Below, one piece after another: positions 9,048 through 17,817 of a stretch of DNA of 51,798 nt (the stretch's first letter is position 1; each line of letters starts with the position of its first letter). Below the pieces are notes generated by a model that saw only the letters and a list, made by a program, of their open reading frames with translations, was not told the origin of the DNA and did no database searches. Source of the DNA: Acidobacterium sp. (GTDB taxonomy: Bacteria; Acidobacteriota; Vicinamibacteria; Vicinamibacterales; UBA2999). The translations under genes were made by a program, and so were the position numbers. The stretch lies in assembly GCA_002737365.1 (NCBI GenBank), contig NSIL01000018.1, positions 1 to 51,798 of the forward strand, in the 5' to 3' direction.

Positions 9048-9536
9048 CTACTGGGTGTTCGGCAGGTAGATCGCCATCAATTGGACCGGGCTCTGGATGT
9101 CGACGAACTGGTGCGCGACCCCGGAGGGCACCAGCAGGAAGTCGCCCTTGCCAAACGCCTGGCGCGTGCCGCCATCGATGCCCGTGCCCGCGAGGTTCGC
9201 ACCAGTTCGGGTGGGAGTCACGAGTGTGCCGCCGGTCAGTAGTGTCGCGGCGCCCTCGATGACGTAGAACAACTCGGCCTGCGCCTCGTGCAGTGATGCG
9301 CCTTGCGGCTTTGCCAGTCTCCGCTCGACGTTGACGTTGTACGGTGCCAGCGTGAAGACGCGGACCGAGGCCGCCGCGCGGTCACCTGGCAACTTGGCCA
9401 CCCCGGCAGCCAGGTCGGCCGCGGAGAACACCGTCGCCTTCGTGCGGTCGGTCGGTGTTGGGGTAGCGGGGGCTTGTGCCCCCGCGGTGACCCCGATCGA
9501 AAGAAGTAGAGCCGTGAAGACGACGAGCCGGGACAC
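9048..9536 (-). CDS. Secreted cupin-domain protein
   Basis: The product has 162 residues starting at a GTG that overlaps the stop of the upstream creatininase-like gene (TAGTG), so the two are probably translationally coupled. Residues 1-20 form a signal peptide (MSRLVVFTALLLSIGVTAGA). The single cupin fold shows SLHEAQAELFYVIEGAATL (metal-binding motif 1, with H and E) and KGDFLLVPSGVAHQF (motif 2 with H). It could be a small periplasmic dioxygenase, isomerase or binding protein; the substrate cannot be inferred. Confidence 0.87.
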   Translation of the reverse strand: MSRLVVFTALLLSIGVTAGAQAPATPTPTDRTKATVFSAADLAAGVAKLPGDRAAASVRVFTLAPYNVNVERRLAKPQGASLHEAQAELFYVIEGAATLLTGGTLVTPTRTGANLAGTGIDGGTRQAFGKGDFLLVPSGVAHQFVDIQSPVQLMAIYLPNTQ

Positions 9537-10474
9537 TACTTCGTGCCGCCCTTCGCGGCAATCGCCTTGTTGATGGCCTCGCTGGTCTTGGTGGCGCGGA
9601 ACTCGACAATCTGCTTGGCCTGGGCGGTGGCCTTGGCGCGGTCAGCAATCGAGTGGCCGTTGATGGTCGCCTTGCTGGCCTTGACGCGTGCGTCGTAACG
9701 CACCGAGTGCGGGTCGTCGATGAACATGTTGAGCGTGATGATCGGGTCGTCGTGCATGTTGTCCGACTTGCCCTCGGCGATGCCGTTGCCCTGCATGTAC
9801 TTCGAGACGCTGGCGTAGTCGTAGTACTCGGGGATGTGCAGCGCCAGCGCCTTGCCGGCCCACTTCGCGGTCAGCGCCTCGGCCACGGCCTTCTGGCCGT
9901 TCTGGTTGCCGCCGCTGTCGCCGATGAAGATCACGTTCTTGAAGCCGTGTGCCTGCAGGCTTTCGGCCGCGTCGGTCAGCACCGCGCGGAAGGTCTCTTC
10001 ACGCATGGTCATGGTGCCGGGCGAGGTCATGTGGCCGGTCTTCGGCTCGATGCCGCCTTCGGGCACCAGCTTGATGATCGGCGCGCACAGGGCGTTGCCC
10101 ATCTTGCGGGCAATCGCCTCGCAGTTGGTGTGCAGCACGTAGTTGTGCTTGCCGGTGACCAGCCAGGGACCGTTCGGCTCCATGCCGCCGGTCGAGATGA
10201 TGATGTTGGTCTTGCCGGCCTTCAGCGCGTCGCGGACGTCGATCCAGGTCATCTCTTCGAGCCACACCGTGTTGGTGGCGGGCAGCGGATTGACGACGTC
10301 GTTGCAGTTATAGGGATTCTCGCGGCAGTCGCCGCCACCCATCGAGCGTGGATCCGGCGCGGGGCGCTGACGCTGCTGGCCGGCCGGCGCGCCGGCGGCA
10401 CCGGGCGGCTGAGCCGAGACATACATGCCACCGAGGGCGATGACGCTGATTGTGACGAGAGCGATGTTTTTCAT
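9536..10474 (-). CDS. Exported creatininase-family protein with altered metal-site motifs
   Basis: The product has 312 residues. The signal peptide is MKNIALVTISVIALGGMYVS, followed by a Pro/Gln/Arg-rich linker. The start is preceded by GAGGA. The creatininase fold is recognisable from TWIDVRDALKAGKTNIIIS, GGMEPNGPWLVTGKHNY, GHMTSPGTMTM and FIGDSGGNQNG. The usual E-x-H...GTD ligand motif reads E-P-N...GKH here, and NGHGGN reads GDSGGN. The metal site is therefore changed relative to canonical creatinine amidohydrolases, and creatininase activity should not be assumed. It is coupled to the downstream cupin gene. Confidence 0.88.
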   Translation of the reverse strand: MKNIALVTISVIALGGMYVSAQPPGAAGAPAGQQRQRPAPDPRSMGGGDCRENPYNCNDVVNPLPATNTVWLEEMTWIDVRDALKAGKTNIIISTGGMEPNGPWLVTGKHNYVLHTNCEAIARKMGNALCAPIIKLVPEGGIEPKTGHMTSPGTMTMREETFRAVLTDAAESLQAHGFKNVIFIGDSGGNQNGQKAVAEALTAKWAGKALALHIPEYYDYASVSKYMQGNGIAEGKSDNMHDDPIITLNMFIDDPHSVRYDARVKASKATINGHSIADRAKATAQAKQIVEFRATKTSEAINKAIAAKGGTK

Positions 10475-10489
10475 GGGTCCTCTGTGATC

Positions 10490-10517
10490 AAAAAACCGGC
10501 GGCACTGAAGCGCCGCC
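10490..10517 (-). terminator. Rho-independent-type terminator
   Basis: Read on the minus strand, a GGCGGC/GCCGCC stem with an 8-nt loop is followed by GG and six T (complement of 10490-10495). It lies between the haem-protein gene stop (10535) and the creatininase-like gene start (10474), so it would separate these two same-strand units. Confidence 0.6.
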
Positions 10518-10534
10518 CTTCCGGCACCAAAAAC

Positions 10535-11404
10535 CTATTGGCCCGTCTTCATTCGGAATGTGCCGTCTTCCATGCGCTCGCGGTACTTGCCGTGGCAGCT
10601 GGCGCAGGTGGCGCCGAGCGGCGTGACCGAGGTCTTCGCCGCATCGAAGTTGGCGTTGGCCACGTTCATCAACACCGAGTCGGCGTGACGCTTGCCGTCG
10701 GCCGCCCACTTGGTGGCCTCTTCATTGGCTTTTGCCTTGAAGAACGCCTCAATGTCGGTAAACGCGGTCTTCAGAATCGTCGCCTGTTCCTTGGTGAGGT
10801 CCGCGGACGAGCCGTCGAGCGCCTTGCGTAGCGCCGCCTGCGCAGGTGGCAGCTTGAGCATCATTTTCTGCAGCGTCAACTCGTCGGTCGACATGGGCGG
10901 AATCGGCTTCTTGGCAATGTCGACGCCCGCAGTGTTGATCACGGCAGTGGCGAGCACGACCGGCTTGCCCTTGAACCTGGCTTGGTCGTCAGGTGACAGA
11001 TCGATCTTGTAGTCCTTCAGCTTGGCCGCCACTTCGGCGGCATCGAACTTGATCAACTGGCCGATCACCGTGACGTAGCCGTTGGCGTCGGCCTGCTTCT
11101 GCAGCGTCGGCGCGAGCACCAGCACGTCCTTGCCAGTCGACTTGGTCTTGTCCTGGTCGACCGAGAACGAGGTCTTCGACAGGTTGGCTTCCACCGCGCC
11201 GGTCATCGTGACGAATTCGCCGACGTACTGATCGGGGTTGGCGGCGACGGAGCTGGCGGCGACGGGCACCAGCGGCTTGGGGGGCGTGTTGGCCGCCGGC
11301 GGTGGCGGCGGGCCACCCTGCGCGGTCAGCCCGGGGTAAGTGACAAGGAAAGAGGCGAGCGCGATACCGGCAACGGTAACGGTGGATTTCGTTGAACGCT
11401 TCAT
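10535..11404 (-). CDS. Exported OB-fold/c-type haem protein
   Basis: The product has 289 residues. The ATG at 11404 follows a good Shine-Dalgarno (AGGAG, 8 nt away) and gives a signal peptide (MKRSTKSTVTVAGIALASFL). A Pro-rich linker follows, then a domain resembling an OB-fold (YVGEFVTMTGAVEANLS, GKDVLVLAP, YVTVIGQLI). The C-terminal third is helical and ends with ATCASCHGKYRE, one CxxCH haem-attachment site, as in a cytochrome c'-like four-helix bundle. It probably acts as a periplasmic electron carrier or sensor. It appears monocistronic. Confidence 0.83.
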   Translation of the reverse strand: MKRSTKSTVTVAGIALASFLVTYPGLTAQGGPPPPPAANTPPKPLVPVAASSVAANPDQYVGEFVTMTGAVEANLSKTSFSVDQDKTKSTGKDVLVLAPTLQKQADANGYVTVIGQLIKFDAAEVAAKLKDYKIDLSPDDQARFKGKPVVLATAVINTAGVDIAKKPIPPMSTDELTLQKMMLKLPPAQAALRKALDGSSADLTKEQATILKTAFTDIEAFFKAKANEEATKWAADGKRHADSVLMNVANANFDAAKTSVTPLGATCASCHGKYRERMEDGTFRMKTGQ

Positions 11405-11504
11405 GATCTGAACTCCTGGCGGCACCCGGACGGAACGTCCCCGACCGAGCCCCGAACCGCGATATTGTAACCCGCACACGCAGATGGCGGACACTCAGGT
11501 CATG

Positions 11505-12611
11505 CGCATCGTCTTTGTTTGTAATCCAGGGCTACCAATGGCACCGATCACACCGGTCGCGAAGGCATGGCCAGGTAACTGGCCATGACCCAACTCAGGC
11601 GCACGCTCGTGTGCTGGTTGCGGTCGAGGAATACGCCCATCGCCTGTTCAAGGAGTGGGGCGTCGGCCAGAAGAAGACCGACAACGGCTGGTCGTGTCGT
11701 GTGAATCGAGCGTGGAGTTTGCGGAGATCGATCGGACCGGGCTCTTTGGTCATCACTTCTCGCCAGGGTTGGACGATGTGTCGATGGCGATTCGGCGTCG
11801 TCGCGAGGTGATTGAGGAGTTCGAGTTCTGGCCGCAGTGCCCTCAGTTCTGGGAGGTCCAGCAGGCGTCCGGGCCGCGATATCGCTATTGCGCCCATGCC
11901 GCCGAGGCGTCCCTTGTCGGTCAGCGTGAGATCACGCATTGCCGGAACTCGGGTCTGGGGTGGGCGCTGCTTTCGGTAACATGCCGAGGCCGAGAAACGC
12001 CGCCAGGCCGCTCATCAGTCCATCGAGGGCCTCCATTTGGATGCTGCCGCAGGATTTCCTGCAACTGCTCACGGACGGTGTCGGCATCGACCGGCGCCTG
12101 GTAGAGCGCGACGGGAGCCCCCGGCGCCGCTGTCGGCGCCGTCTGGGCCGCCAGTGCGGCCGTGGCAACCAGCGTCTCGGCGAGTACGACTCGTGATCAG
12201 CACCGGAATAGCCGTACTCACGTACAGCGCCGGCAAACCGCGCAGCGAAAGGTCCGGATTCACTCCCGGCGTCGAGGCGATGCGGTCCGATCCGGGGGCC
12301 CGGTCAGAACGAAGGCCGCCCACACGCGCGTCGGCATGCCGTCGGTGATGGCCACCCGCTTGGCCACCGCTGTGCTGAAAAGCGGTGGCGGCCTCGTTGC
12401 CGCTGAACGTGAGCGGACGCAGTGGCAGCGCGCTGTTCGACGCCAGGCGCGCATTCCGTGACGGCGGCGCCGACGTCCCGGTTCGACAGGTCAATGCCGC
12501 GCAACACCCGGCGGTTGGTGGCCTCGGGCGCGGGCTGGGCGGGTGCCAGCAGAGCACCGAGGCGCAGTAACGCGCTGGGCCTGGGGGCTGGTCGCATTGT
12601 ATGCTCCCCAC
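11505..12611. other. Gene-poor stretch with degraded coding remnants
   Basis: No intact gene is convincing in this 1.1 kb. Overlapping long frames on both strands have no family-like sequence. One fragment resembles a TPM domain (separate entry). On the minus strand about 12000-12230, a signal-peptide-like run (ETLVATAALAAQTA) leads into VREQLQEILRQHP and then breaks frame. On the minus strand about 12300-12600, short protein-like pieces (GIDLSNRDVGAAV, PTRVWAAFVLTG) lie in different frames. The region reads as at least two decayed genes. Confidence 0.6.
11600..11690 (+). pseudogene. TPM-domain protein fragment
   Basis: The translation VEEYAHRLFKEWGVGQKKT followed by DNG matches the conserved core of TPM (Psb32-like) domains, where the pattern is about EEYA..LF..WGIG...DNG. 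The sequence expected next does not follow in any frame, and no signal peptide or membrane segment is present. Only about 30 codons are recognisable. Confidence 0.45.
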
Positions 12612-13958
12612 ATGAAGTGGGGAATCGCGCTGTGCCTCGGTGTCGTCGTGGCTACGTCCGTCGCCGAGGGGCAAACCCTCTACGAAGGCGCGCGCGTGAT
12701 TGCTGGTGATGGCAGTGCCGTCATCGAGCGGGCCGCGGTGTTGGTCGATCAGCAGATGATTACGCGCGTGGGCGCGGCGGGTTCGTTCGCCGTGCCGGCC
12801 GCCACCACCAGAATCGACCTCACCGGCAAGACCATCATGCCGGCGTTGATCGCCACCCACGTTCATCCCGGATTCCAGCAGGGCCTGTCATATTCTGCTG
12901 CGAACTACACCCGCGAAACGGTCGTCGGCGATCTGGCACGTGCGCTCTACTTCGGTGTCAGCGTCGTCCAGTCGATGGGCATCGAGAGCGGGGACCTGCT
13001 CTACCAGATGCGCGACGAGCCGGTGAAGGGCCGTCCAAATGGCGCGCGTCTCCAAGTGACCGGGCGCGGCATTGGTTCTCCCAACGCGGGGCCGGGTGGT
13101 GCGGCCTACGCGGGCATTGCCTACGAAGTCACCACTGAAGAACAGGGCCGCAAAGCAGTGGCGGAGTTGGCGTCCCGCCGAGTGGACATGGTCAAGATTT
13201 GGGTCGACGACCGCAACGGCCGCGCGCCGAAATTGAGCGCGCCGCTCTATCGCGCGATCATCGACGAGTCCCACCAGCGCAAGCTGCGCGTGATCGCGCA
13301 CGTCTTCTATCACACCGATGCCGTGGATTTGGTGGACGCTGGCATCGACGCGTTCGCGCACTTGGTCCGCGACACGGTCATGGACGATGCGTTGGTGGCG
13401 GCCATTGTCAAGAAGAACGTGGTGGTGATGGGGAACCTGACCACTCCGCTGAAGCCCACCTTCGTGACGTTGCCGTCCTGGCTCACGGCCGGTGATCCGA
13501 TGGCGACACTTCTCGGCGCGGCGGTCACGCCCCCGGCGCTGGCGCGCATGCAGGGCTACTACGCGAAGAGGGAGCTACAGGCTGTTGAGGGCGCCCGCCA
13601 GCGCTACCGCATCCTGCAACAGAGCCTGGCCAAGCTGAATGCCGCCGGCGCGCGGATCGTGCTCGGCGCCGATACCGGCCTTGAGGACCATCCATTCGGC
13701 TTCGCCGAGCAACTGGAATTGCAGGCGATGGTCGAGGCCGGCATGACGCCCGCTCAAGCGATCGTCGCGGCGACGAGCCGCGCCGCGGCGTTCCTGAACC
13801 TGCGTGACACGGGCGTCCTCAGGGCCGGCCAGCGCGCCGACTTCCTCGTGCTCGACGCCAATCCCCTGGCCGATATCACCAACACCCGCCGCATCTCCCG
13901 CCTCGTGATTGGCGGTGTTGAGGTGGACCGCCCGTCGCTCATCCCGCTGATGCGCTAG
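12612..13958 (+). CDS. Secreted amidohydrolase (imidazolonepropionase-like family)
   Basis: The product has 448 residues. The ATG at 12612 gives the signal peptide MKWGIALCLGVVVATSVAEG. The metal-dependent amidohydrolase layout is complete: THVHPG (HxH) after KTIMPALIA, VDMVKIW (candidate carboxylated Lys), RVIAHVFYH, FAHLVRD and LGADTGLEDH (Asp), ending with the QRADFLVLDANPL segment typical of the composite beta-sandwich. Periplasmic hydrolysis of a cyclic amide, peptide or ester bond is likely; the substrate is unknown. It precedes the formate dehydrogenase operon by about 60 bp without evident functional connection. Confidence 0.9.
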   Translation: MKWGIALCLGVVVATSVAEGQTLYEGARVIAGDGSAVIERAAVLVDQQMITRVGAAGSFAVPAATTRIDLTGKTIMPALIATHVHPGFQQGLSYSAANYTRETVVGDLARALYFGVSVVQSMGIESGDLLYQMRDEPVKGRPNGARLQVTGRGIGSPNAGPGGAAYAGIAYEVTTEEQGRKAVAELASRRVDMVKIWVDDRNGRAPKLSAPLYRAIIDESHQRKLRVIAHVFYHTDAVDLVDAGIDAFAHLVRDTVMDDALVAAIVKKNVVVMGNLTTPLKPTFVTLPSWLTAGDPMATLLGAAVTPPALARMQGYYAKRELQAVEGARQRYRILQQSLAKLNAAGARIVLGADTGLEDHPFGFAEQLELQAMVEAGMTPAQAIVAATSRAAAFLNLRDTGVLRAGQRADFLVLDANPLADITNTRRISRLVIGGVEVDRPSLIPLMR

Positions 13959-14016
13959 ATTGGGATATGTCCCTGCCCGCCGAGGTCGGCATTGAAGTCT
14001 CGGTCGACATCTTGAA

Positions 14017-14265
14017 ATGCCGCTTTTGAGATCGGAAGTTCTGGACGAGCTGGCTCGGCATGGGCTGGCGCCCAAGGCAAGTACACCGCCTGAATTACTG
14101 CGCGAGCAGATCAACGACCTGTACCGGATCGAGATTCGCCGGCTGCGCGATCGCTGCCGCCTCGGTGAGTTCAGCATCCGCGAACTGCCCGGACAGGTAG
14201 TGGAGTTGCGCAAGCGCTACCTGCTGCTGTCCATCCCAATCGCTCACTGGACCGTACTACCGTAA
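14017..14265 (+). CDS. Conserved-looking small protein at the head of the formate dehydrogenase operon
   Basis: The product has 82 residues, is charged and helical, with no membrane segment. Landmarks are LDELARHGLAPKASTPPE, REQINDLYRIEIRRLRDR and LRKRYLLLSIPIAHW. It ends 7 bp before the catalytic-subunit start, so it is probably co-transcribed. An alternative frame from an ATG at 13968 encodes about 20 plausible residues before a stop, so the N-terminus may be frame-shifted. No known family was recognised with confidence; a role in formate dehydrogenase assembly is only a guess from position. Confidence 0.6.
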   Translation: MPLLRSEVLDELARHGLAPKASTPPELLREQINDLYRIEIRRLRDRCRLGEFSIRELPGQVVELRKRYLLLSIPIAHWTVLP

Positions 14266-14272
14266 CCACACG

Positions 14273-16079
14273 ATGAGTCGGATGACGCGCCTTGTCCATC
14301 CGCTCGTTCGTGATGCCCGCGGCGGCCCGCTTCGGCAGGCGACGTGGGACGAAGCGCTGCAGCGGGCGGCGACCGGGCTCCAGGCCGTGAAACACGCTCA
14401 CGGCAGCCAGGCCTTCGGCCTCTTCAGTTGCTCCAAGAGCACGAACGAGATGAATTACGCCGCGCAGAAGTTCGCGCGCGTGGTGATGGGCTCGAACAAC
14501 CTGGACAGCTGCAACCGCACCTGACATGCCCCGAGCGTCGCCGGTCTGGCGGCGGTATTTGGCATGGGGGGGCGGCACCAGCTCGTATCAGGAGATTGAA
14601 GAGACGGATTGCATCCTCTTGTGGGGCTCGAACGCCCGCGAGACGCATCCGATCTTCTTTCACCACCTGCTCGCGGGGCTGAAGCGAGGGGCGAAGCTCT
14701 ATGCGATCGACCCTCGTCGCACGGCGACCGCGCAGTGGGCCGAGGTGTGGGCGGGCCTCGACGTCGGCACCGACATCGCGCTGTCGAACACCATGGCCCG
14801 CGAGATCATCGCCAGTGGCCTGGCCAATCGCGAGTTCATCGACCACGCCACCACCGGGTTCGAGGCGTATCGCGACCTGGTGGAGCCGTGGACCCTCGAG
14901 CGCGGGGCGGCCGAAACCGGCGTGCCGGCCGCGGTCATTCGCGAGATGGCGCACACCTTCGCCACCGCGAGGCGCGCCATCATCTGCTGGACCCTCGGCA
15001 TCACCGAGCATCACACCGCCGTCGACAACGTGATGTCGCTCATCAACCTCGCGCTCTTGACCGGGCACGTCGGCCGCTGGGGTTCGGGCTTGAACCCGTT
15101 GCGCGGCCAGAACAACGTCCAGGGCGGCGGCGACATGGGCGCGCTGCCGGACCGTCTGCCTGGTTTCCAACACGTCGAGAACGACGCGGTGCGGGCGAAG
15201 TTCGATGCCTTCTACGGCGTGACGGTGCCGCCGAAGAAGGGCTGGCACCTGTCGGACATGTTCAACGCCATGGACCGCGGTGAACTGCGCGCGCTCTATG
15301 TGATTGGCGAGAACCCGGTGCAGTCGGAAGCCGATCAGCACCGCGCCACGCGGTTGCTCGAGGGACTCGAGCTGCTGGTGGTGCAGGACATCTTCCTGAC
15401 CGAGACCGCGCGACGGGCCGATGTGGTGTTCCCAGCGGCGGCGGGTGCGTTCGAATCGGCAGGCACCTTCACCAACAGCGAGCGCCGTGTGCAGCGTGTC
15501 CGCAAGACCCTGGATCCGCCCGGCGAGGCGCGTGAAGACCTGGCGATTATCTGCGACCTGGCCCGCAGGCTTGGTCATGACTGGACTCCCGACGCTGAGG
15601 TGATCTGGAACGAAGTGCGGCAGCTCTCGCCGGTTCATGCCGGCATGAGCTACGCCCGTCTCGATCAGCACTCGGGACTGCAGTGGCCGTGTTACGACGA
15701 CCAGCATCCGGGCGAGTTGTTCCTGCACGGCCGGCTGTGGGAGCGACCCGTGCGCGGGCCACGGGCGCCGTTCTCCCTGGTCAAGCACGAACTGCCGCTC
15801 GATCAGTTGAACGCGGAGTTTCCGCTGCGCTTGACGACCGGCCGCCGCCTGGCGGAATACAACACCGGCGTGCAGACCGGTTCTTATGCCTCGCCGACCC
15901 GTCGCGGCGCCGTGGTCGCTCCCGTTCATGTCGATCAGGGGCTGCGCCCTGGCCTGACCTTCATGACGTTCCATTTCCCCGATGACGTCGCCACCAACAT
16001 GCTGACGAGTGACGCGACCGACCCGCTGGTCAGCACCGCGGAGTTCAAGGCGACGGCCGTGCGAATCGAGCGCGCCTGA
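14273..16079 (+). CDS. Formate dehydrogenase catalytic (molybdopterin) subunit, selenocysteine-containing, with one frameshift
   Basis: This is the bis-MGD part of an NAD-dependent formate dehydrogenase alpha subunit, about 601 residues if two events are bridged. The frame from 14273 reads ATWDEALQRAA...NNLDSCNRT, then TGA (14522-14524), then HAPSVAGLAAVFGM. The TGA is exactly where the family has catalytic Cys or Sec followed by His. A SECIS-like hairpin follows. At a seven-G run (14566-14572) one base too many moves the frame; the rest (GGGTSSYQEIEETD, NARETHPIFFHHLL, CWTLGITEHH, NPLRGQNNVQGGGDMGALP with the conserved Arg, IGENPVQSEADQ, FTNSERRVQRVRK) is intact. The N-terminal [4Fe-4S] segment is not here but ends the gene at 17814. 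The stop overlaps the next ATG (TGATG). Confidence 0.9.
14522..14524 (+). other. UGA predicted to encode selenocysteine
   Basis: The context is SCNRT-UGA-HAPSVAGL, aligned to U140-H141 of E. coli FdhH (UHGPSVAGL). Homology continues without interruption on both sides of the codon. The downstream hairpin supports recoding. Confidence 0.8.
14525..14566 (+). promoter_or_regulatory. Bacterial SECIS-like element directly after the UGA
   Basis: The apical stem pairs 14536-14542 with 14548-14554 (7 bp, one G-U) around the loop GGUCU. The outer arms CAUGCC (14525-14530) and GGCAUG (14561-14566) are exactly complementary. E. coli fdhF has the same loop core GGUCU. Thirteen nucleotides separate the UGA from the key U in both cases (14538 here), and that U lies six positions before the G of the loop GU recognised by SelB in both. 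The U is in a G-U wobble here rather than bulged. Codon conservation (Gly-Leu, GGU CUG) contributes to the loop match. Confidence 0.75.
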
Positions 16080-17817
16080 TGGATCTGCACATCATCAGGG
16101 CCGAGGCGACAACCGCTCGGCAGCAGGTGGCCGCCAGCTGACGGGCAATCGGGATCAGTTACTCCCGGCGTTCCACGCTGTGCAGGATGCCATCAGCTGG
16201 ATCAGGCATGGCGCCCTCAACTACATCTGCACGCGGCTCTCGGTGCCGCCGGCGGAAGCGTGGGGTGTCGTCACCTTCTACCACCTGCTGGCCACCGGGC
16301 CGCGGCCTGCGGCCGTGGTCCACGTGTGCGATGACATCGCCTGCCGCCTGAACGGTGCGGACCAGTTGTGTCGTGACCTGGAGTCACGCCTGGGACACGC
16401 CGTGCACCGGTCGCCGTACCTTGGACAGTGCGACCAGGGTTCGGCGGCGCTGGTCACGAAGGCCGGACCGGACGCCGACCGATTCGTCCTCGCTCCCACA
16501 AGTGCCGACGACGTCGCGGGCGCATTGTCGGTGCGTACGGTGCCGACAGTGCCTAAGGTGCCGAGGGTTGGTGCTAGTGCGAGCGGTGCCCGGATCGTGC
16601 GTCGAATGACGGTGGTCGACGCCACCAGTCTCGCCAGCTATCGCCAGCACGGTGGCTACGCCGCGCTGGCGAAGGCGATCGCGATCGGGCCTGCCGCGGT
16701 GATCGCGGAGGTCTCGGCGGCGAGGCTGCTCGGGCGTGGCGGAGCAGCGTTTCCCACCGGCCGCAAGTGGGAGGCGGTCGCTCGCGAGCCGGCGCAGCCC
16801 CACTTCGTCGTCTGCAATGCGGACGAGTCTGAGCCGGGCACGTTCAAAGACCGCGTGTTGATGGAGCAGGATCCGTTTGCGGTGATCGAGGCGATGACCA
16901 TCTGCGGGATCGCGACGGGATCGGCATGCGGCTTCATCTACATCCGCGGCGAGTATCCCGAGTCGGAAGCTGCGATCGGCGAGGCCATCACGCAGGCGCG
17001 CGCCGCCGGACTGTTGGGCCCGCGAGTGGCGGGCTCCCACCATGCCTTCGAGATCGAGATTCGCCGTGGCGGCGGCGCCTACATCTGCGGCGAAGAGACC
17101 GCGCTGTTCAGTTCGATTGAAGGCAAGCGCGGTGAACCGCGGTCGAAGCCGCCGTACTCGGCACAGCACGGCCTGTTCGGCCAGCCGACCGTCGTCAACA
17201 ACGTCGAGACCCTCGTCAACGTGCTCGACATTCTGACCGAGGGCGGCGCGCAGTGGGCGAAGACCGGCACCGCGGGATCAACTGGAACTCGCATGTTTTG
17301 CCTGTCTGGCCATGTCGCCAGGCCGGGGCTGTACGAGATCGAGTGTGGCCAGACCCTTCGTCATGCCATCGAGTTGGCGGGTGGAGTTCCTGGTGGCCGC
17401 GCCCTGCAAGCCGTCCTGCTGGGAGGAGCCGCGGGCACGTTCGTCGGTCCCGATGCCCTCGAGATGCCGTTGTCGTTTGAAGGCGCCCGGGCGGCAAATG
17501 CGACCCTTGGCTCCGGCGTGATCATGGTGTTCGACGAGACGGCTGACCTGATGGACACCCTCGCGCGCATCGCGCAGTTCTTCCGCGACGAGTCCTGCGG
17601 CCAGTGCGTGCCTTGCCGAGTGGGCACGGTGCGGCAGGAAGAGCTGTTGAGGCGCCGGGATCCGGGATCCGGGACCGGGGATCCGGGCACGGTCCTGCTC
17701 AACGAGCTTGGCCAGGCCATGCGAGACGCGTCCATTTGCGGGTTGGGACAAACCGCGGCGTCGGCGATTGAATCGGCGTTTGCGAACATCTCCTCCTTGA
17801 AAGGCGCGAGGCCATGA
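16079..17817 (+). CDS. NuoE-NuoF-type fusion: NAD-reducing diaphorase subunit of formate dehydrogenase
   Basis: The ATG at 16079 overlaps the previous stop and encodes MDLHIIRAEATTARQQVAAS, a proper-looking NuoE start, but a stop follows. The rest lies in another frame from about 16141, so a frameshift or small deletion lies between. The NuoE part has ALNYICTRLSVPPAEAWGVV and VCDDIAC, but the second cluster motif reads SPYLGQC where CxxxC is expected, so one [2Fe-2S] ligand is Tyr. From about 16608 the NuoF part has LLGRGGAAFPTGRKW (FMN/NAD), NADESEPGTFKDR, GGGAYICGEETAL, ESCGQCVPCRVGT and SICGLGQTA ([4Fe-4S]). It would pass electrons from the Fe-S chain to NAD+ through FMN. The stop overlaps the next start (ATGA). 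Confidence 0.88.
16539..16566 (+). repeat. GGTGCC-rich repeat within the NuoE-NuoF linker
   Basis: A tandem of GGTGCCGACAGTGCC / AAGGTGCCGAGG encodes the low-complexity linker VRTVPTVPKVPRVG between the two domains. The unit looks like a dispersed intergenic repeat absorbed into coding sequence rather than conserved protein. Confidence 0.5.
17655..17687 (+). repeat. GGGATCC-type tandem repeat within the NuoF C-terminal region
   Basis: Four near-copies of CCGGGATC/CCGGGACC lie between the VGTVRQEELL helix and LLNELGQAMRDASIC and encode RRRDPGSGTGDPG. A related GGGATCAGGGACC unit lies upstream of the gene at 43049, so this is probably a dispersed repeat. Confidence 0.55.

Noticed and set aside
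13575-14213. Long minus-strand open frame opposite the amidohydrolase and the small operon-leading gene
   Set aside because: High-GC antisense shadow; it has no family-like sequence and runs across two real genes.
14524-14526. ATG at 14526 as the true start of the formate dehydrogenase catalytic gene
   Set aside because: It would place HAPSVAGL out of frame and drop the essential Sec/Cys region; homology continues upstream of the UGA in the 14273 frame.
14424-15974. 516-codon minus-strand frame opposite the formate dehydrogenase catalytic gene
   Set aside because: It is Arg/His/Gly-rich with no recognisable motif, and the plus strand carries unmistakable molybdopterin enzyme motifs.
17641-17690. 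GGGATCC tandem as a recombination or phase-variation repeat
   Set aside because: Units are imperfect and few, and a change of one 8-9 bp unit is not obviously regulatory; it is better read as an absorbed dispersed repeat.
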